This document shows, one piece after another, positions 33,819 to 44,660 of a stretch of 64,000 nucleotides of DNA (within the stretch, counting starts at the first letter, position 1; each line of letters begins with the position of its first letter). The position numbers and the translations under genes are program-made. The DNA comes from Sporomusa malonica. GTDB taxonomy: Bacteria; Bacillota; Negativicutes; Sporomusales; Sporomusaceae. The stretch covers positions 212,288 to 276,287 of the forward strand of contig NZ_FWXI01000005.1 of assembly GCF_900176355.1 (NCBI RefSeq). Reading direction: 5' to 3'. The notes below the pieces were generated by a model, which saw nothing but the letters and a program-made list of their open reading frames with translations, did not search any database and was not told where the DNA came from.

Positions 33819-35083
33819 TACTTCTCCATCTCCTCTATAATCATATGTACCAGTTCAGCCCTATCAATTAAATTTTGGCTGCCTGTTTCCATATTTTTTA
33901 ACATTACTTTATTCTGTGCCAGCTCATCCTGGCCAATAAGCGCCACAAACTTGGCCGGATATTTATTGGCATATTTCATCTGCGCTTTTAAGCTGCGATT
34001 CATAAAATCCATATCAGCGGCGATACCTGCATGGCGAAGCTCAGTTAACAGCTCGAAGGATGCTGCCTGAGTCTCAGCTCCCAACGGGGCAACAAAAACA
34101 TCAATCGCGTTATTTATGAATGGCAATAACTCTTGTTTTTCTAGCGCTAAAAGTACCCGCTCAATACCAATGGCAAAGCCGATACCCGGCGTTGGCTGAC
34201 CGCCGCATTCGGCAATCAGACCGTCATAGCGGCCACCGCCACATACTGCGCTCTGCGCACCTAAGGGTGAGTACTGGATTTCAAAGGCCGTCTTTGTGTA
34301 ATAATCAAGGCCACGCACTAAACGCGGATTAAGGACAAAACTAATCCCCGCAGCAGTCAAAAGATCTTTCAGTCCAGTAAAATGGTTACTGCAATCACTG
34401 CAAAGGCAATCGACCATATGAGGAGCACCTTGAGAGTGTTCAGCACATGTCTCATTTTTACAATCTAAAATACGCATAGGATTACGATCATACCTGGACT
34501 GACAGTCTGAACATAAGTGCGATACTTTATCGCGAAAAAACTCTTGCAGCTTAGTGCGGTAAACAGGACGACATTCTGGGCAGCCAACCGAATTAATTAA
34601 CAATTTTAATTCATTTAACCCTAACTTGTTAAGAAGCTCTACTGCCAAGCTAATAATCTCAGCATCAATAGTTGGCCCGTGCGCGCCGATAGCTTCGATG
34701 CCAAACTGGTGAAACTGGCGGTAACGGCCAGCTTGCGGCCGGTCATACCTAAACATGGGTCCGATATAAAATAATTTTGTCGGCTGCGGTCCAGCATACA
34801 GTTTGTTCTCTAAATAAGAGCGAACCACAGAAGCAGTATTTTCAGGTCTTAATGTAATATTGCGTTTACCTCTATCGGTAAAGGTATACATCTCTTTTTC
34901 AACAATATCAGTAGTCTCTCCGATACCGCGTAAAAAAAGTTCTGTATGCTCAAAAATCGGGGTACGAATCTCGTGATAGGCAAAATTACGGCATACTTCA
35001 CGAATCGTTTTTTCAACATACTGCCAATGTCCACTAGTATCAGGCAATATATCCTTAGTTCCCCGAGGGCCTGTTGTCAGCAT
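33818..35083 (-). CDS. hisS: Histidyl-tRNA synthetase
   Basis: 421 residues. Class II motif 2 [23 protein letters not shown], His-A motif [14 protein letters not shown], motif 3 [10 protein letters not shown], and a C-terminal anticodon domain. A Cys-rich insert ([31 protein letters not shown]) lies at about residues 165-225 and is common in Bacillota HisS. The order hemZ-hisS-aspS-6S is compact; hisS and aspS share one overlapping base. Confidence 0.97.
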   Translation of the reverse strand: MLTTGPRGTKDILPDTSGHWQYVEKTIREVCRNFAYHEIRTPIFEHTELFLRGIGETTDIVEKEMYTFTDRGKRNITLRPENTASVVRSYLENKLYAGPQPTKLFYIGPMFRYDRPQAGRYRQFHQFGIEAIGAHGPTIDAEIISLAVELLNKLGLNELKLLINSVGCPECRPVYRTKLQEFFRDKVSHLCSDCQSRYDRNPMRILDCKNETCAEHSQGAPHMVDCLCSDCSNHFTGLKDLLTAAGISFVLNPRLVRGLDYYTKTAFEIQYSPLGAQSAVCGGGRYDGLIAECGGQPTPGIGFAIGIERVLLALEKQELLPFINNAIDVFVAPLGAETQAASFELLTELRHAGIAADMDFMNRSLKAQMKYANKYPAKFVALIGQDELAQNKVMLKNMETGSQNLIDRAELVHMIIEEMEK

Positions 35084-35085
35084 AA

Positions 35086-36672
35086 TTAATCCTCCTTACA
35101 GTCGCCATATAATCTTGAAAGCAGTGTATTTCTTTCGTTTAAATAAACATCTAGATTTTTTATGTAGGAGACAACATCTTTGGCATTATAGGAACTTTGA
35201 AGCCGCCAGTGATTAGGGCTTACTGCCTTAGTACCAGCACCGGGTCCAATGCCGATGATCGTCTGTCTTTCTTCCATTATTTGAATATTATAAAGGCAAT
35301 CGGTTTCCGGTTTGGCATAGCCGATGTTTTCAAGATTACCTGTCATATACTTCTGCCGGTATAAATAGTATGGATGCATGTCCAAGCTGGTGGCGTAATC
35401 GGTAGCAACCTTAAGCATTGCTTGAGTTACTTCCTCATTGGGCAAAGATTGTCCTGATAGTATGCCGGAACTCAGTGACTCCTTCAGGATGGAGCCACGC
35501 TTTAAGGCTAACGTATGTACCGTAATATTTTCAGGGTTGAGCATGGCAATTTGCCGCATGGTATCCTCCATATCGGCTTCAGTCTCACCAGGCAGACCTG
35601 CAATTACATCCATGTTTACCAGGGGTATCCCAGCATAGCGGATTTTACCGAATATGTCTATTATATCTTGAACAGTATGTCTTCGTCCAATCTGTTTTAA
35701 TGTTTTATCTTGCATTGTTTGCGGATTTATACTTACCCTATTTACTCCATATTGCCGCAAAACATCAATTTTTTCGTTATTAATGCTATCAGGGCGTCCA
35801 GCTTCAACTGTAAATTCTTTCGTTTGCGCACTCCTAAAGCCTTCTCTAATTAGAGCAAGCAAAGCGGCCAAATCAGTTGCTGACAAACTCGTAGGTGTTC
35901 CGCCACCAACATAAATACTCTCTACCGATAAATTAAACCTTGCTATTAGCTGTGAAGTGCTTTCGATGTCTCGGGTAATTGACCGTAAAAAAGCATCAAG
36001 CTGTTCTCGCCGCTCGGGCAGCACATAGGCTGGGAATGAGCAGTATAAACATCTCGATGGACAATAGGGTATTCCTATATATATACTTATTTTTTTTTCG
36101 TTCACTGGATTATCAGGGCTAACGATCACGGGGCGCTGATGGATGGCAATACCGGTAACAAGTGCAGCCTTGGCGGGTTCTAACGCATACTCTTGCACAA
36201 GTTTTGCAGTGATTTGGGAACGAATAAGACCTTGATCCAACAAACGATGGACTATTTTCGTGGGACGAACACCACGAAGAATTCCCCACGGTGCTGGGTT
36301 ACTTCCTGTTAACTTCCGCATAAGCCGAAGAACAGTAAGACGTACCAGTCGCCTGACCAGCCCAGTTACATCTTCACTGTCTTCACTCTTAGTGCGCGCC
36401 AGCGGCATAGGACGATACTCATATTCAGTCAAAGATTCGATTTCAGCTGCTGGGGTACAAAAGCTAATAACAATTTTTATACTTACTTGATCCTCTTCAC
36501 ATCTGACTGAACTTACTATAAGCAGACTGCCAGGCTTAAGATCAGCTAAGCGGGCCCCTTCCGGCCAGACGCCCGCAGCATCAACATTAAACAGGAGCAT
36601 AGTATCACGTATAGCAGAAGAAATATCAACGCCGGCACCAGCATTAGTAAAGAAAAAATTATTAATCTTCAC
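35086..36672 (-). CDS. hemZ: Oxygen-independent coproporphyrinogen III dehydrogenase HemZ
   Basis: Radical SAM enzyme of haem synthesis, 528 residues. The Fe-S motif CPSRCLYCSF (about residue 203) binds the SAM cluster. YVGGGTPTSLSATDLAALL and EFTVEAGRPDSI follow; the HemN-type C-terminus is present. The N-terminal 150 residues are typical of HemZ in Bacillota. The start overlaps the Fur-family gene by 11 bases. Anaerobic haem synthesis is the likely use. Confidence 0.93.
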   Translation of the reverse strand: MKINNFFFTNAGAGVDISSAIRDTMLLFNVDAAGVWPEGARLADLKPGSLLIVSSVRCEEDQVSIKIVISFCTPAAEIESLTEYEYRPMPLARTKSEDSEDVTGLVRRLVRLTVLRLMRKLTGSNPAPWGILRGVRPTKIVHRLLDQGLIRSQITAKLVQEYALEPAKAALVTGIAIHQRPVIVSPDNPVNEKKISIYIGIPYCPSRCLYCSFPAYVLPERREQLDAFLRSITRDIESTSQLIARFNLSVESIYVGGGTPTSLSATDLAALLALIREGFRSAQTKEFTVEAGRPDSINNEKIDVLRQYGVNRVSINPQTMQDKTLKQIGRRHTVQDIIDIFGKIRYAGIPLVNMDVIAGLPGETEADMEDTMRQIAMLNPENITVHTLALKRGSILKESLSSGILSGQSLPNEEVTQAMLKVATDYATSLDMHPYYLYRQKYMTGNLENIGYAKPETDCLYNIQIMEERQTIIGIGPGAGTKAVSPNHWRLQSSYNAKDVVSYIKNLDVYLNERNTLLSRLYGDCKED

Positions 36673-37111
36673 GTTTTTTGCGGCACTCCTGACAATATCC
36701 GTAAAACTTAACTTGATGATCTACGATGGTAAAATTGCTGTTTTTAGCAATTACGTTTTCTAGCTCGTCCATTAAATCATCTTCAAACTCTATCACCTTG
36801 CCACAGGCAAGGCAAATAAGATGATGATGATGATGGGGCGTACTTGTTTCATTAATTTCATATCGGCTGCGGCCATCACCAAAATCCATTTTTTGCAGAA
36901 CATCGAGTTCACTCAATAATTCAAGCGTGCGGTATACTGTTGCCAACCCAATATCGTTCGACTGCTGCCGCACAATATTATGAACGTCTTCAGCGCTTAA
37001 ATGCTTGTCTTGATTATCGATAAAAACCTGCAAAACAATTTGGCGTTGGGGTGTCAGCTTATAGTCCCGTTCCCGAAACTTTTGACGCAAGTTAGACAAA
37101 TCAATACTCAT
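36662..37111 (-). CDS. Fur-family transcriptional regulator
   Basis: 149 residues from MSIDLSNLRQKFRERDYKLTPQRQ (ATG at 37111, AGGTGA upstream; GTG at 37120 would overlap). Winged-helix DNA-binding part with GLATVYRTLELLSEL, then HHHHHLICLACGKVIEFEDD and a second CxxC, CQECRKK, forming the structural zinc site. The EFEDD stretch is more Fur-like than PerR-like. A five-histidine run precedes the metal site. Coupled to hemZ, so it may regulate haem synthesis; Fur, Zur or PerR function is not decided. Confidence 0.88.
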   Translation of the reverse strand: MSIDLSNLRQKFRERDYKLTPQRQIVLQVFIDNQDKHLSAEDVHNIVRQQSNDIGLATVYRTLELLSELDVLQKMDFGDGRSRYEINETSTPHHHHHLICLACGKVIEFEDDLMDELENVIAKNSNFTIVDHQVKFYGYCQECRKKRED

Positions 37112-37116
37112 ATAAT

Positions 37117-38169
37117 TCACCTGTCCTTCGGAACTTCATCCAAATACCAGAGGTGCCGGAGTACAACCTTGAATAATGCGGCAACAGGCACGGCCAGAAT
37201 CATTCCGGCGATTCCGTACAATTGGCCGCCTATCAACAAACTTATAATTACCAATACGGGATGCAAATCAATGGTGTGCCCCATAATATTAGGAACAATT
37301 ATGTGGTTTTCAATTTGATGAAGGATTATATAAAAAGCAGCCACTTTTGTTGCTAACACGGGTGATGACAAATAAGCTAGCAAGATAGCAGGAATAGCAC
37401 CAATTATCGGCCCGATAATTGGGAGTGTCTCAGTCAAAGTAACCAGGAGACCCAATACAAGCGGATAGTCCACTCTCAAAAAGTACATGCCGCTAAATAC
37501 CATTAAACCCATTATGGCACTAATCAGTACCTGACCGCGAATATAATTGCTCACAACCATAGCCAATTCTTCAATTATGCTGACAGCTCGGGGCTGGGAT
37601 AAAGGAGGAAAAAGGGTAATAACATCAGCTTTGAGACTTCGCCAGTCTTTCAAAAAATAGTAAGTTAAAACAGGTACAACTACCAGCTCAATGATTTGTG
37701 TGGCAAAAGCGAATACTGCATTAATAATATTACGCATGAAGCCTACGCCATAAGAAGCTGCTCCAGTCAGTCCATCAGTAATCAGCGAGCGGATATTATC
37801 AGGAACTTGTGCAGAATTTGCCTGTTGCTCAATCAACATAGTTAGCTTGTTAATTCTGCTAACCAGTTTGGGCAGGTCAATAACAAAGTTATTAAACTCA
37901 CTGATAAATGGTAATAAGACAAACATCGTAATAGCGCTCAGGAGCAGGCCAGTTAGCAGAAAAGCTAGTAAAATAGCTACTTCACGGGGTAAATGATATT
38001 TCTTCGTACCCATGGGTACGTCAGTCAGAGCATTTACTAGTGGATTAAGCACAAAAGCCGCGATAATAGCAACAATAATAGGTAGATAAATAACCGTTAC
38101 CTGGCTGAGCATATATAATCCAGAGGCTAAAATGACGATTTTTATCCAAACGGCAAGTGATTTCATCAT
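37117..38169 (-). CDS. AI-2E family transporter, second copy
   Basis: 350-residue PerM-family membrane protein similar in layout to that at 23323: two N-terminal helices, a long extracytoplasmic stretch with LPKLVSRINKLTMLIEQQA, and C-terminal helices with VNYIRGQVLISAIMGLMVFSG, GLLVTLTETLPIIGPIIGAIPAILLAY and HPVLVIISLLIGGQLYG. No strong ribosome site before MMKSLAVWIK. The gene overlaps the Fur-family gene's neighbourhood and probably belongs to the same run. Confidence 0.9.
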   Translation of the reverse strand: MMKSLAVWIKIVILASGLYMLSQVTVIYLPIIVAIIAAFVLNPLVNALTDVPMGTKKYHLPREVAILLAFLLTGLLLSAITMFVLLPFISEFNNFVIDLPKLVSRINKLTMLIEQQANSAQVPDNIRSLITDGLTGAASYGVGFMRNIINAVFAFATQIIELVVVPVLTYYFLKDWRSLKADVITLFPPLSQPRAVSIIEELAMVVSNYIRGQVLISAIMGLMVFSGMYFLRVDYPLVLGLLVTLTETLPIIGPIIGAIPAILLAYLSSPVLATKVAAFYIILHQIENHIIVPNIMGHTIDLHPVLVIISLLIGGQLYGIAGMILAVPVAALFKVVLRHLWYLDEVPKDR

Positions 38170-38181
38170 ACGTAATCCAAG

Positions 38182-38802
38182 TTACTGAACAAAGGGATTG
38201 TGTGTACGTTCCCAGCCTATCGTGGTTTCTGGGCCGTGGCCTGGCAGGACAGTAACATCATCCTCAAGGTTCAGCAGGTTATCTTTGATGCTATTGATTA
38301 GCTGACTATGAGAACCGCCCGGAAAATCAGTCCGGCCAATTGATTCAGCAAACAATGTATCCCCAGCAATTAGCACTTTGTCTGACAGCAAGCAAATACC
38401 TCCAGGTGTGTGCCCAGGCGTATGCAAAACTTTCAATTTAATGTTACCAACAGCAATAGTATCATTATGACTTAGTAGCTGATCAGCAGGCTGGCAAACA
38501 ATACCGCCGCCAATAAACATAGATAGGTTGCTCTGAGCACTTGTCAACATACCGGCATCTTCATGATGAATGAGAACTTTTGCGCCGGTAGCCTGCTGAA
38601 TCGCGTCGTTTGCCGCAATATGATCGGCATGTCCATGTGTATTGATAATATACTCAACCTTAAGATTAGCTTTATTAATTTCAGAGATGATGGCGTCGGC
38701 GCTTCCGCCAGGATCAATTACGCCAGCTTTTAATGTTTGCTCGCAATACACTACATAGCAATTAGTTCCAAGATGGCCTACTTGCAGTTGAATTACTTTC
38801 AC
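38182..38802 (-). CDS. MBL-fold metallo-hydrolase (YqgX-like, glyoxalase II family)
   Basis: 206 residues from GTG 38802 (VKVIQLQVGHLGTNCYVV), with AAGGAG nine bases upstream. Metal motif THGHADHIAAN (about residue 55-65), AGDTLFAESIGRTDFPGG and VLPGHGPETTIG. All ligands look present. Bacillus YqgX and similar proteins hydrolyse thioesters; substrate unknown here. Confidence 0.9.
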   Translation of the reverse strand: MKVIQLQVGHLGTNCYVVYCEQTLKAGVIDPGGSADAIISEINKANLKVEYIINTHGHADHIAANDAIQQATGAKVLIHHEDAGMLTSAQSNLSMFIGGGIVCQPADQLLSHNDTIAVGNIKLKVLHTPGHTPGGICLLSDKVLIAGDTLFAESIGRTDFPGGSHSQLINSIKDNLLNLEDDVTVLPGHGPETTIGWERTHNPFVQ

Positions 38803-38818
38803 ATAATCACACTCCTTA

Positions 38819-39268
38819 TTAAAACAACCGGTTACTGTCAAGCAGCATGGTTACCGGTCCATGATTGCTCAAACGAACAATCATTTCGGCCTGGAACTGC
38901 CCACACGACACATTCACACCCATATTGCGGCATAATTCCACAAAAGCCTCATAAAGTGCCAAGGCTTGCGCTGGCGGAGCCGCAGTATCAAAACTTGGCC
39001 GGCGGCCTTTACGGCAATCGCCATATAATGTAAACTGGGAAACTATTAACAAATCTCCGTTGATGTCTTTGACAGACAGATTCATTTTTCCCGCATCATC
39101 AGGAAAAATTCGCAAATTAACAATTTTTTCCGCAAGATATTTGGCATCTTGCTCAGTATCCTCCTGGCCCACCCCAAGAAACACGGTGAGCCCTGTCTTA
39201 CTATTAGATATTTCCTGCTCTGCTACCGTTACACTGGCGGCATCTGTGAGTTGAACAACAGCCCGCAT
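38819..39268 (-). CDS. dtd: D-aminoacyl-tRNA deacylase
   Basis: 149 residues, removes D-amino acids from mischarged tRNAs. Begins [20 protein letters not shown]; the catalytic [17 protein letters not shown] region is present, and the cross-subunit GP motif reads [15 protein letters not shown] at the end. Its start overlaps the rel stop by one base. In Bacillus relA-dtd is also the order. Confidence 0.96.
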   Translation of the reverse strand: MRAVVQLTDAASVTVAEQEISNSKTGLTVFLGVGQEDTEQDAKYLAEKIVNLRIFPDDAGKMNLSVKDINGDLLIVSQFTLYGDCRKGRRPSFDTAAPPAQALALYEAFVELCRNMGVNVSCGQFQAEMIVRLSNHGPVTMLLDSNRLF

Positions 39269-41493
39269 TAGACTCCTCCTAAGGATTGGGTCATACGGTG
39301 TACAGAGAACACATCCGAAACCCTGCGTATTTTATTCATAATATGCTCTAGTTGGGCCAGATTGCCGATATCAATGTCCATGTTAATAATAGCGGTTTTA
39401 TTTTTCTGTACCCTAGCATTCAGAGAACTTACGTTAATCCTAGCATCTGCTGCGACCATCATAATGTCTGACAGCAGGTTAGGACGATCCCCGCCTGCAA
39501 TCTCAATGGAAACCTTGTAGAGTGTATCACCAGGCATATCCCAGTTAACTTCAATCATGCGCTCGTATTCCTCGGGATTATTCAATATATTAGGACAGTC
39601 CGCACGGTGAACCGATACTCCCCGTCCTCTAGTAATATACCCAACGATGACATCACCTGGCAGCGGATTGCAGCACCTGGCCAATCTGACCATAAGTCCT
39701 GATTCGCCTTTTACCAAAATACCATGGCTGACTTTACTCTTTGGCCGTTTAGGCTTAAGATCGGCCAATATAGCAGTAACATCAGGAGGTGTAGTGCTTT
39801 TTAGTTCTTTTTTATGAGCTTCCATCAGCTTGCCCATAACCCCATGGAGGGTAACTCCACCATAACCCAAAGCTTCAAACAAGTCATCTTCGCTTACAAC
39901 GTTTAAGCGTTTAGCGACTTCACTTAAACGATCGCCTTTTACCAGATCACGCCATTCATAGCCAAGTTTCTTACTCTCGCGTTCGATCATCTCCCGGCCT
40001 TTGGCAACATTCTCTTCTCGCTTTTCTTTCTTAAACCATGACCTGATTTTATTCCGGGTTTCCGATGATCCTACCACATTTAACCAATCACGGCTAGGCC
40101 CGTTGTTATGTTTGGAAGTAATGATTTCAACAATATCGCCATTAGTGAGCTTGTATTCAAGCGGGACAATTCTGCCGTTAATTTTGGCCCCAACACAGCG
40201 ATGACCAACATCGGTATGAATGCGATAGGCAAAATCTATCGGTACTGAACCAGCAGGCAAATCAACGACATCGCCCCGCGGTGTAAACACAAATACTTCA
40301 TCGGCAAAGACATCCATCTTTACCGTTTCAATGAATTCGCGCGGATCCCGCAAATCACGGTGCCATTCTAAAAGCTGCCTGAGCCAGGCTAGTTTTTGGT
40401 CTGTGTCCTTATTGGCTGCTTTTGGGCCTTCTTTGTACTTCCAATGAGCGGCAATACCATATTCGGAAATCCGGTGCATGTCTAATGTACGAATTTGAAT
40501 CTCAAGTGGCTGACCTGATTGCCCAATAACAGTAGTATGTAGTGACTGATAGCCGTTAGATTTCGGCATTGCGATATAATCCTTGAATCGACCAGGCAAA
40601 GGTTTCCATAAAGTATGAACAATACCGAGAGCACCGTAGCAATCTTTTACAGAATCGACAACAATCCGAATGGCTGATAGATCATATATTTCACTAACAT
40701 CCTGCTTGTGACTTTTCTTTAGTTTCTTATAGATACTGTAAAAATGTTTTGGACGCCCTTGGATTTCCGCTGTAATCCCGACACCCTCAAGCCGTTCACT
40801 CATCAGCGCAATGGCATCGGTAATAATTTTCTCTCGCTCTTTACGCTTTTGTTTAACTTGTTCAACAAGCTTATAATACTTGTCTGGTTCTAAAAACCGA
40901 AAAGATAAATCTTCCAATTCCCACTTAACATTAGAAATACCAAGCCGGTGCGCCAATGGTCCAAATATCTCAAGTGTCTCACGGGATATCTCCTGCTGTT
41001 TATGTGGTGCCATATACTTAAGCGTACGCATATTGTGCAATCTGTCAGCAAGCTTTATCAGTACTACCCTGATATCTTTAGCCATGGCTAAGAACATCTT
41101 GCGGTAGTTTTCCAACTGCTGTTCTTCTTTGGACTTATACTCAATGCGACTTAATTTAGTGACTCCGTCAACAAGCATGGCAATTTCTTTGCCAAACTCT
41201 TTTTCCAGTTTCTCTAATGTAACTTCAGTATCTTCCACCACATCATGAAGCAAGCTGGCGCTAATTGTAACAGCATCAATCTGTAAATCAGCCAGTATAT
41301 TAGCAACCCCTAACGGATGATAAATATACTCTTCGCCAGATACCCTAAGTTGACCAGCATGGGAGCTATGGGCCAATTGGTAAGCTTTTTCAACTAACTG
41401 CAATGGCGCGTCAGGTTGATAAGTTTTAATTTTAGCCACTATATCTTCAATATTTGGCCGTTTCCCTTTTTTTTCTTGCACATCGCTGCCCAT
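39268..41493 (-). CDS. rel: Bifunctional (p)ppGpp synthetase/hydrolase Rel
   Basis: 741 residues. HD hydrolase with [38 protein letters not shown] and [13 protein letters not shown]; synthetase with [16 protein letters not shown] (here [16 protein letters not shown]) and [47 protein letters not shown] in parts; TGS domain with [27 protein letters not shown]; zinc-finger-like CCNPLPGD; C-terminal ACT. Both activities should be intact. Controls the stringent response. Confidence 0.97.
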   Translation of the reverse strand: MGSDVQEKKGKRPNIEDIVAKIKTYQPDAPLQLVEKAYQLAHSSHAGQLRVSGEEYIYHPLGVANILADLQIDAVTISASLLHDVVEDTEVTLEKLEKEFGKEIAMLVDGVTKLSRIEYKSKEEQQLENYRKMFLAMAKDIRVVLIKLADRLHNMRTLKYMAPHKQQEISRETLEIFGPLAHRLGISNVKWELEDLSFRFLEPDKYYKLVEQVKQKRKEREKIITDAIALMSERLEGVGITAEIQGRPKHFYSIYKKLKKSHKQDVSEIYDLSAIRIVVDSVKDCYGALGIVHTLWKPLPGRFKDYIAMPKSNGYQSLHTTVIGQSGQPLEIQIRTLDMHRISEYGIAAHWKYKEGPKAANKDTDQKLAWLRQLLEWHRDLRDPREFIETVKMDVFADEVFVFTPRGDVVDLPAGSVPIDFAYRIHTDVGHRCVGAKINGRIVPLEYKLTNGDIVEIITSKHNNGPSRDWLNVVGSSETRNKIRSWFKKEKREENVAKGREMIERESKKLGYEWRDLVKGDRLSEVAKRLNVVSEDDLFEALGYGGVTLHGVMGKLMEAHKKELKSTTPPDVTAILADLKPKRPKSKVSHGILVKGESGLMVRLARCCNPLPGDVIVGYITRGRGVSVHRADCPNILNNPEEYERMIEVNWDMPGDTLYKVSIEIAGGDRPNLLSDIMMVAADARINVSSLNARVQKNKTAIINMDIDIGNLAQLEHIMNKIRRVSDVFSVHRMTQSLGGV

Positions 41494-41554
41494 GACCCAC
41501 CTCTTACCCTGTTGCTGCTAATATATTATATATAGCTGTACTTGATTTGGCTAA

Positions 41555-42067
41555 TTAGTATTGAACCAAAGAGTTTATGTCATAGCCAGCCAAAACTTGG
41601 CGCCCATTCAAAAAGGATAGTTCGATCAAGAACGCCAGCCCTGCCACCTTGCCACCTAACCGTTCAACCATCTTGACTGTCGCCATGGTAGTACCGCCGG
41701 TTGCCAGCAAGTCATCGACAATCAGCACGCTGCTTCCTGGTTCAATTGCATCTTTATGAATTTCAAGGGCATCTTTACCATACTCTAATGAATACTCATA
41801 ACTGATTATCTCAGCAGGCAACTTTCCTGGTTTACGGATCGGCACAAAACCTGCGCCTAGAACATAGGCGACCGGAGCACCAACAGCAAACCCGCGCGCT
41901 TCTGGTCCAACCACTACATCAATGTGCTTATCCTGATAATGTGCTGATAACATATCAATCGCTACTCGAAATGCTTTTCCATCTTTAAGTAGTGTAGTAA
42001 TATCTTTAAAGTCAATTCCTTGCTGTGGAAAATCAGGTACATTTCTAATTTTTTCCCGTAGATTCAT
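41555..42067 (-). CDS. apt: Adenine phosphoribosyltransferase
   Basis: 170 residues; adenine salvage. PRPP-binding motif SVLIVDDLLATGGTT; also VVVGPEARGFAVGAPVAY and KPGKLPAEIISYEYSLEYG. Normal length. Start shares a base with the recJ stop; the recJ-apt-rel order is conserved in Bacillota. Confidence 0.97.
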   Translation of the reverse strand: MNLREKIRNVPDFPQQGIDFKDITTLLKDGKAFRVAIDMLSAHYQDKHIDVVVGPEARGFAVGAPVAYVLGAGFVPIRKPGKLPAEIISYEYSLEYGKDALEIHKDAIEPGSSVLIVDDLLATGGTTMATVKMVERLGGKVAGLAFLIELSFLNGRQVLAGYDINSLVQY

Positions 42068-44136
42068 TACTGAACCTCCTTAAACTGAGTATATCCAGCT
42101 AAATACTCCTCACGCATTCGTACACTCTCACGAAATGTAGGTGAATCTGATAGCTCTAGCTTTTTCAACGGAGATGGCTCCAGTACAATGTTAAGTGTTC
42201 CTTCAGCAGTTACTTCTTTGGCTAATAAATTTAGTTCCCATAGTATGGTTATTGCCATATCAACAACCTTCTCAGGTAAAGTAATTTTATACTTTTTTAA
42301 AATTATATCGGCGATATCTTGAAGAGAAAATTTACATTGTCCCAATTTATTAAATTCTTTAACAGTCAAATAGATATACCCAATACATTCTCGGTCAGGT
42401 GCAAGTTTATCCAGACTCTCTTTGTCTTCACTGACAATCGATTGTCGCACATCATGCGCTGTCAACTGCAGATTTTTTTTTCCCTGCCATTCATTAAATT
42501 TAGGTACAAATACCAGGTCTATTTTTTTGTTGCAGGCAAGCGTATCTGATAATTCTCCCATGTTCCAGGCAATTACATCATTAACTGCAGTATTTTTTAA
42601 CTTAAGCTTCAAGTGTCGGCTCTGCTGCCCGATCAGCCTTTTTTCCAAAAACTCAACATTTCGGCAGGCAAACACCGGACTCGGGTTGCCAAATCCATAT
42701 GGTTCAAGGCAAGCTAATTGTTCAATAAACGCCGCATTGACTTCTGCCAGCGGCAAAAAAGAATCAATAGTAAGGACAGGAATATAGTCAGATTCTGATA
42801 GGTTTTCCGAAGCAATAGCATTTAATCGCTCATGAAGAAAGGGTATATTGTTAACAGGAATTGTTAGGCCTGCCGCCTGACGGTGACCGCCAAATTGGGT
42901 TAACAAATCAGAACATCGAGTCAGCGCTCCGTACATATCAAATGCCGGTATGCTGCGGCAGGAGCCCTTGCCGTATCCGTCACGTACACTAATCATGATT
43001 ACCGGTCTATAAAATTTGTCTACTAACCGCGAAGCTACGATGCCAATGACCCCTGAATGCCATTCTTCGCCAGCCAGAACCAGCACGTTGGCAGCACTTA
43101 TATCTAGCGTGGACAACTGCTCTTCAGCTTTGGCCAAAATCAGCTTCTCTATTGCTTGGCGGGCTGAATTTTCAGCATCTAAGAGGCCAGCCAGTTCACG
43201 CGCATAGTTTAAGTCATTAGTGATTAAAAGCTCCACACCGGCCGTTGCTTGGCTCACACGTCCTACTGCATTTAGCCTCGGTGCAATAACAAACCCCACA
43301 CTCCCGCTGTCAACCACCTTACCAGTTAATCCACATACTTCTAATAAAGCATTGATGCCTATATTAGAAGTAGTTGCTAACTGCCTTAAACCAGTTTTAA
43401 CTAAAACCCGGTTTTCACCGGTAAGAGGTACAATATCGGCAATTGTGCCAATCGCTACGATATCGAGGTAATCAAAAAACTTATTATCTGTCCCGTAGTA
43501 GTGTTGCCACAAAGCCTGACATAACTTAAATGCGACACCGACTCCGGCTAAGTTTTTTTCAGGATACAGACAATCCGGCTGTTTGGGATTAATAATCGCC
43601 AAAGCAGATGGCAGTTCTGCCGGTGGCTGGTGGTGGTCTGTTATAATTATATCTAGCTGCCCCAATATAGCAGAAATTTCTTTTACCGCACTAATTCCAC
43701 AATCGACAGTAATAATAAGTTTGGTTCCTGTCTGAATAAGGCTGTCTAAAGCGGCAGCATTCAAGCCATAACCTTCACTTTGCCTGTCTGGAATATAAAA
43801 CTCAACACTAGCGCCAAGCCGAGTTAATGTTTTATAAACTACCGCACATGATGTAATTCCATCAACATCATAGTCACCGTAAATAGTAATCTTTTCATGC
43901 GCTGCAATAGCCTGAACAACTCTCCCGACGGCAATACTCATATCTTTAAGGAGATATGGGTCTGCGATATATTCTGAACTAGCAGACAAAAATTCAGTTG
44001 CTGCTTTTTCGTCGGTAACACCGCGATTAATTAACGTTTGAGCAATAAACTCTGATATATTCATTTTCCGGCTGAGCTCACTAGCCAGTTCACGCTTAGC
44101 AGGAAATAGTCTCCATGCCTTTTTTAGCCTCGCCAT
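42067..44136 (-). CDS. recJ: Single-stranded-DNA exonuclease RecJ
   Basis: 689 residues, 5'-3' exonuclease in recombination and repair. DHH motifs: ITIYGDYDVDGITSCAVV, LIITVDCGISAV, IIITDHHQPP, then DHHA1 region with GGHRQAAGLTI and an OB-like domain near 450-550. The C-terminal 130 residues form an extra domain common in Bacillota. The ATG at 44136 has GGAGGT but 13 bases away; a promoter precedes (44174-44202). Confidence 0.95.
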   Translation of the reverse strand: MARLKKAWRLFPAKRELASELSRKMNISEFIAQTLINRGVTDEKAATEFLSASSEYIADPYLLKDMSIAVGRVVQAIAAHEKITIYGDYDVDGITSCAVVYKTLTRLGASVEFYIPDRQSEGYGLNAAALDSLIQTGTKLIITVDCGISAVKEISAILGQLDIIITDHHQPPAELPSALAIINPKQPDCLYPEKNLAGVGVAFKLCQALWQHYYGTDNKFFDYLDIVAIGTIADIVPLTGENRVLVKTGLRQLATTSNIGINALLEVCGLTGKVVDSGSVGFVIAPRLNAVGRVSQATAGVELLITNDLNYARELAGLLDAENSARQAIEKLILAKAEEQLSTLDISAANVLVLAGEEWHSGVIGIVASRLVDKFYRPVIMISVRDGYGKGSCRSIPAFDMYGALTRCSDLLTQFGGHRQAAGLTIPVNNIPFLHERLNAIASENLSESDYIPVLTIDSFLPLAEVNAAFIEQLACLEPYGFGNPSPVFACRNVEFLEKRLIGQQSRHLKLKLKNTAVNDVIAWNMGELSDTLACNKKIDLVFVPKFNEWQGKKNLQLTAHDVRQSIVSEDKESLDKLAPDRECIGYIYLTVKEFNKLGQCKFSLQDIADIILKKYKITLPEKVVDMAITILWELNLLAKEVTAEGTLNIVLEPSPLKKLELSDSPTFRESVRMREEYLAGYTQFKEVQ

Positions 44137-44173
44137 AGACTGTATAAAGACCTCCGTAATACTATACTAGATA

Positions 44174-44202
44174 ATTGTAGTATACAGTGTAATATTTTGC
44201 AA
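44174..44202 (-). promoter_or_regulatory. Sigma-A promoter of recJ operon
   Basis: Minus strand TTGCAA, 17-base spacer, TACAAT, about 40 bases upstream of recJ. Confidence 0.7.
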
Positions 44203-44226
44203 CTTGACCTAAATCTATCTTGTTTT

Positions 44227-44517
44227 TTACTGGTTTTGTGGCTGGGTTTCCTGTCCGGCTCGCAATTCACGGTTTTCTGCTTCCAACTGCTGCTGCACCT
44301 GCTGTGCTTTGCGGAGGGCACGTCTAAGTCTAAATTGTACCAGCATAGCAAGCGATAAGATGATCATAGCGCCAAAGGTAGCAGAGCCTAGAATGATAAT
44401 AACCAGTGAAGTTTGAAAACCCCATGTCAAAAAAGTCACAGTAACCGGCAGTGAGTTCTGGACAGCAAAAATAGCCACCAGAAACGCGAAAATAAAGGCA
44501 AGCAATAAGTTAATCAT
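44227..44517 (-). CDS. LapA-domain small membrane protein
   Basis: 96 residues from MINLLLAFIFAFLVAIFAVQNSLPVTV (ATG at 44517): two membrane helices (about 3-22 and 37-60) and a coiled C-terminal tail rich in Gln/Glu/Ala (LRKAQQVQQQLEAENREL). Fits LapA (YciS/DUF1049). Probably links assembly or stress functions of the envelope; exact role unknown. Confidence 0.75.
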   Translation of the reverse strand: MINLLLAFIFAFLVAIFAVQNSLPVTVTFLTWGFQTSLVIIILGSATFGAMIILSLAMLVQFRLRRALRKAQQVQQQLEAENRELRAGQETQPQNQ

Positions 44518-44621
44518 TTTTCTATCACACCCATAAATAGTTATCAAGTTACTATTCTCGTAAAAAGTGGAATAATCCTTTAAATTTGATAAAATAGGCA
44601 AATAAAAGTAGCAATATAAAG

Positions 44622-44641
44622 AAAAACAGGCTGAGCGCCTG
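44622..44641 (-). terminator. Weak terminator after DUF456 gene
   Basis: 5-bp stem CAGGC/GCCTG then TTTTTCTTTAT on the minus strand, 20 bases past the stop. Confidence 0.5.
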
Positions 44642-44660
44642 CTAATCTACAAATCAAAAT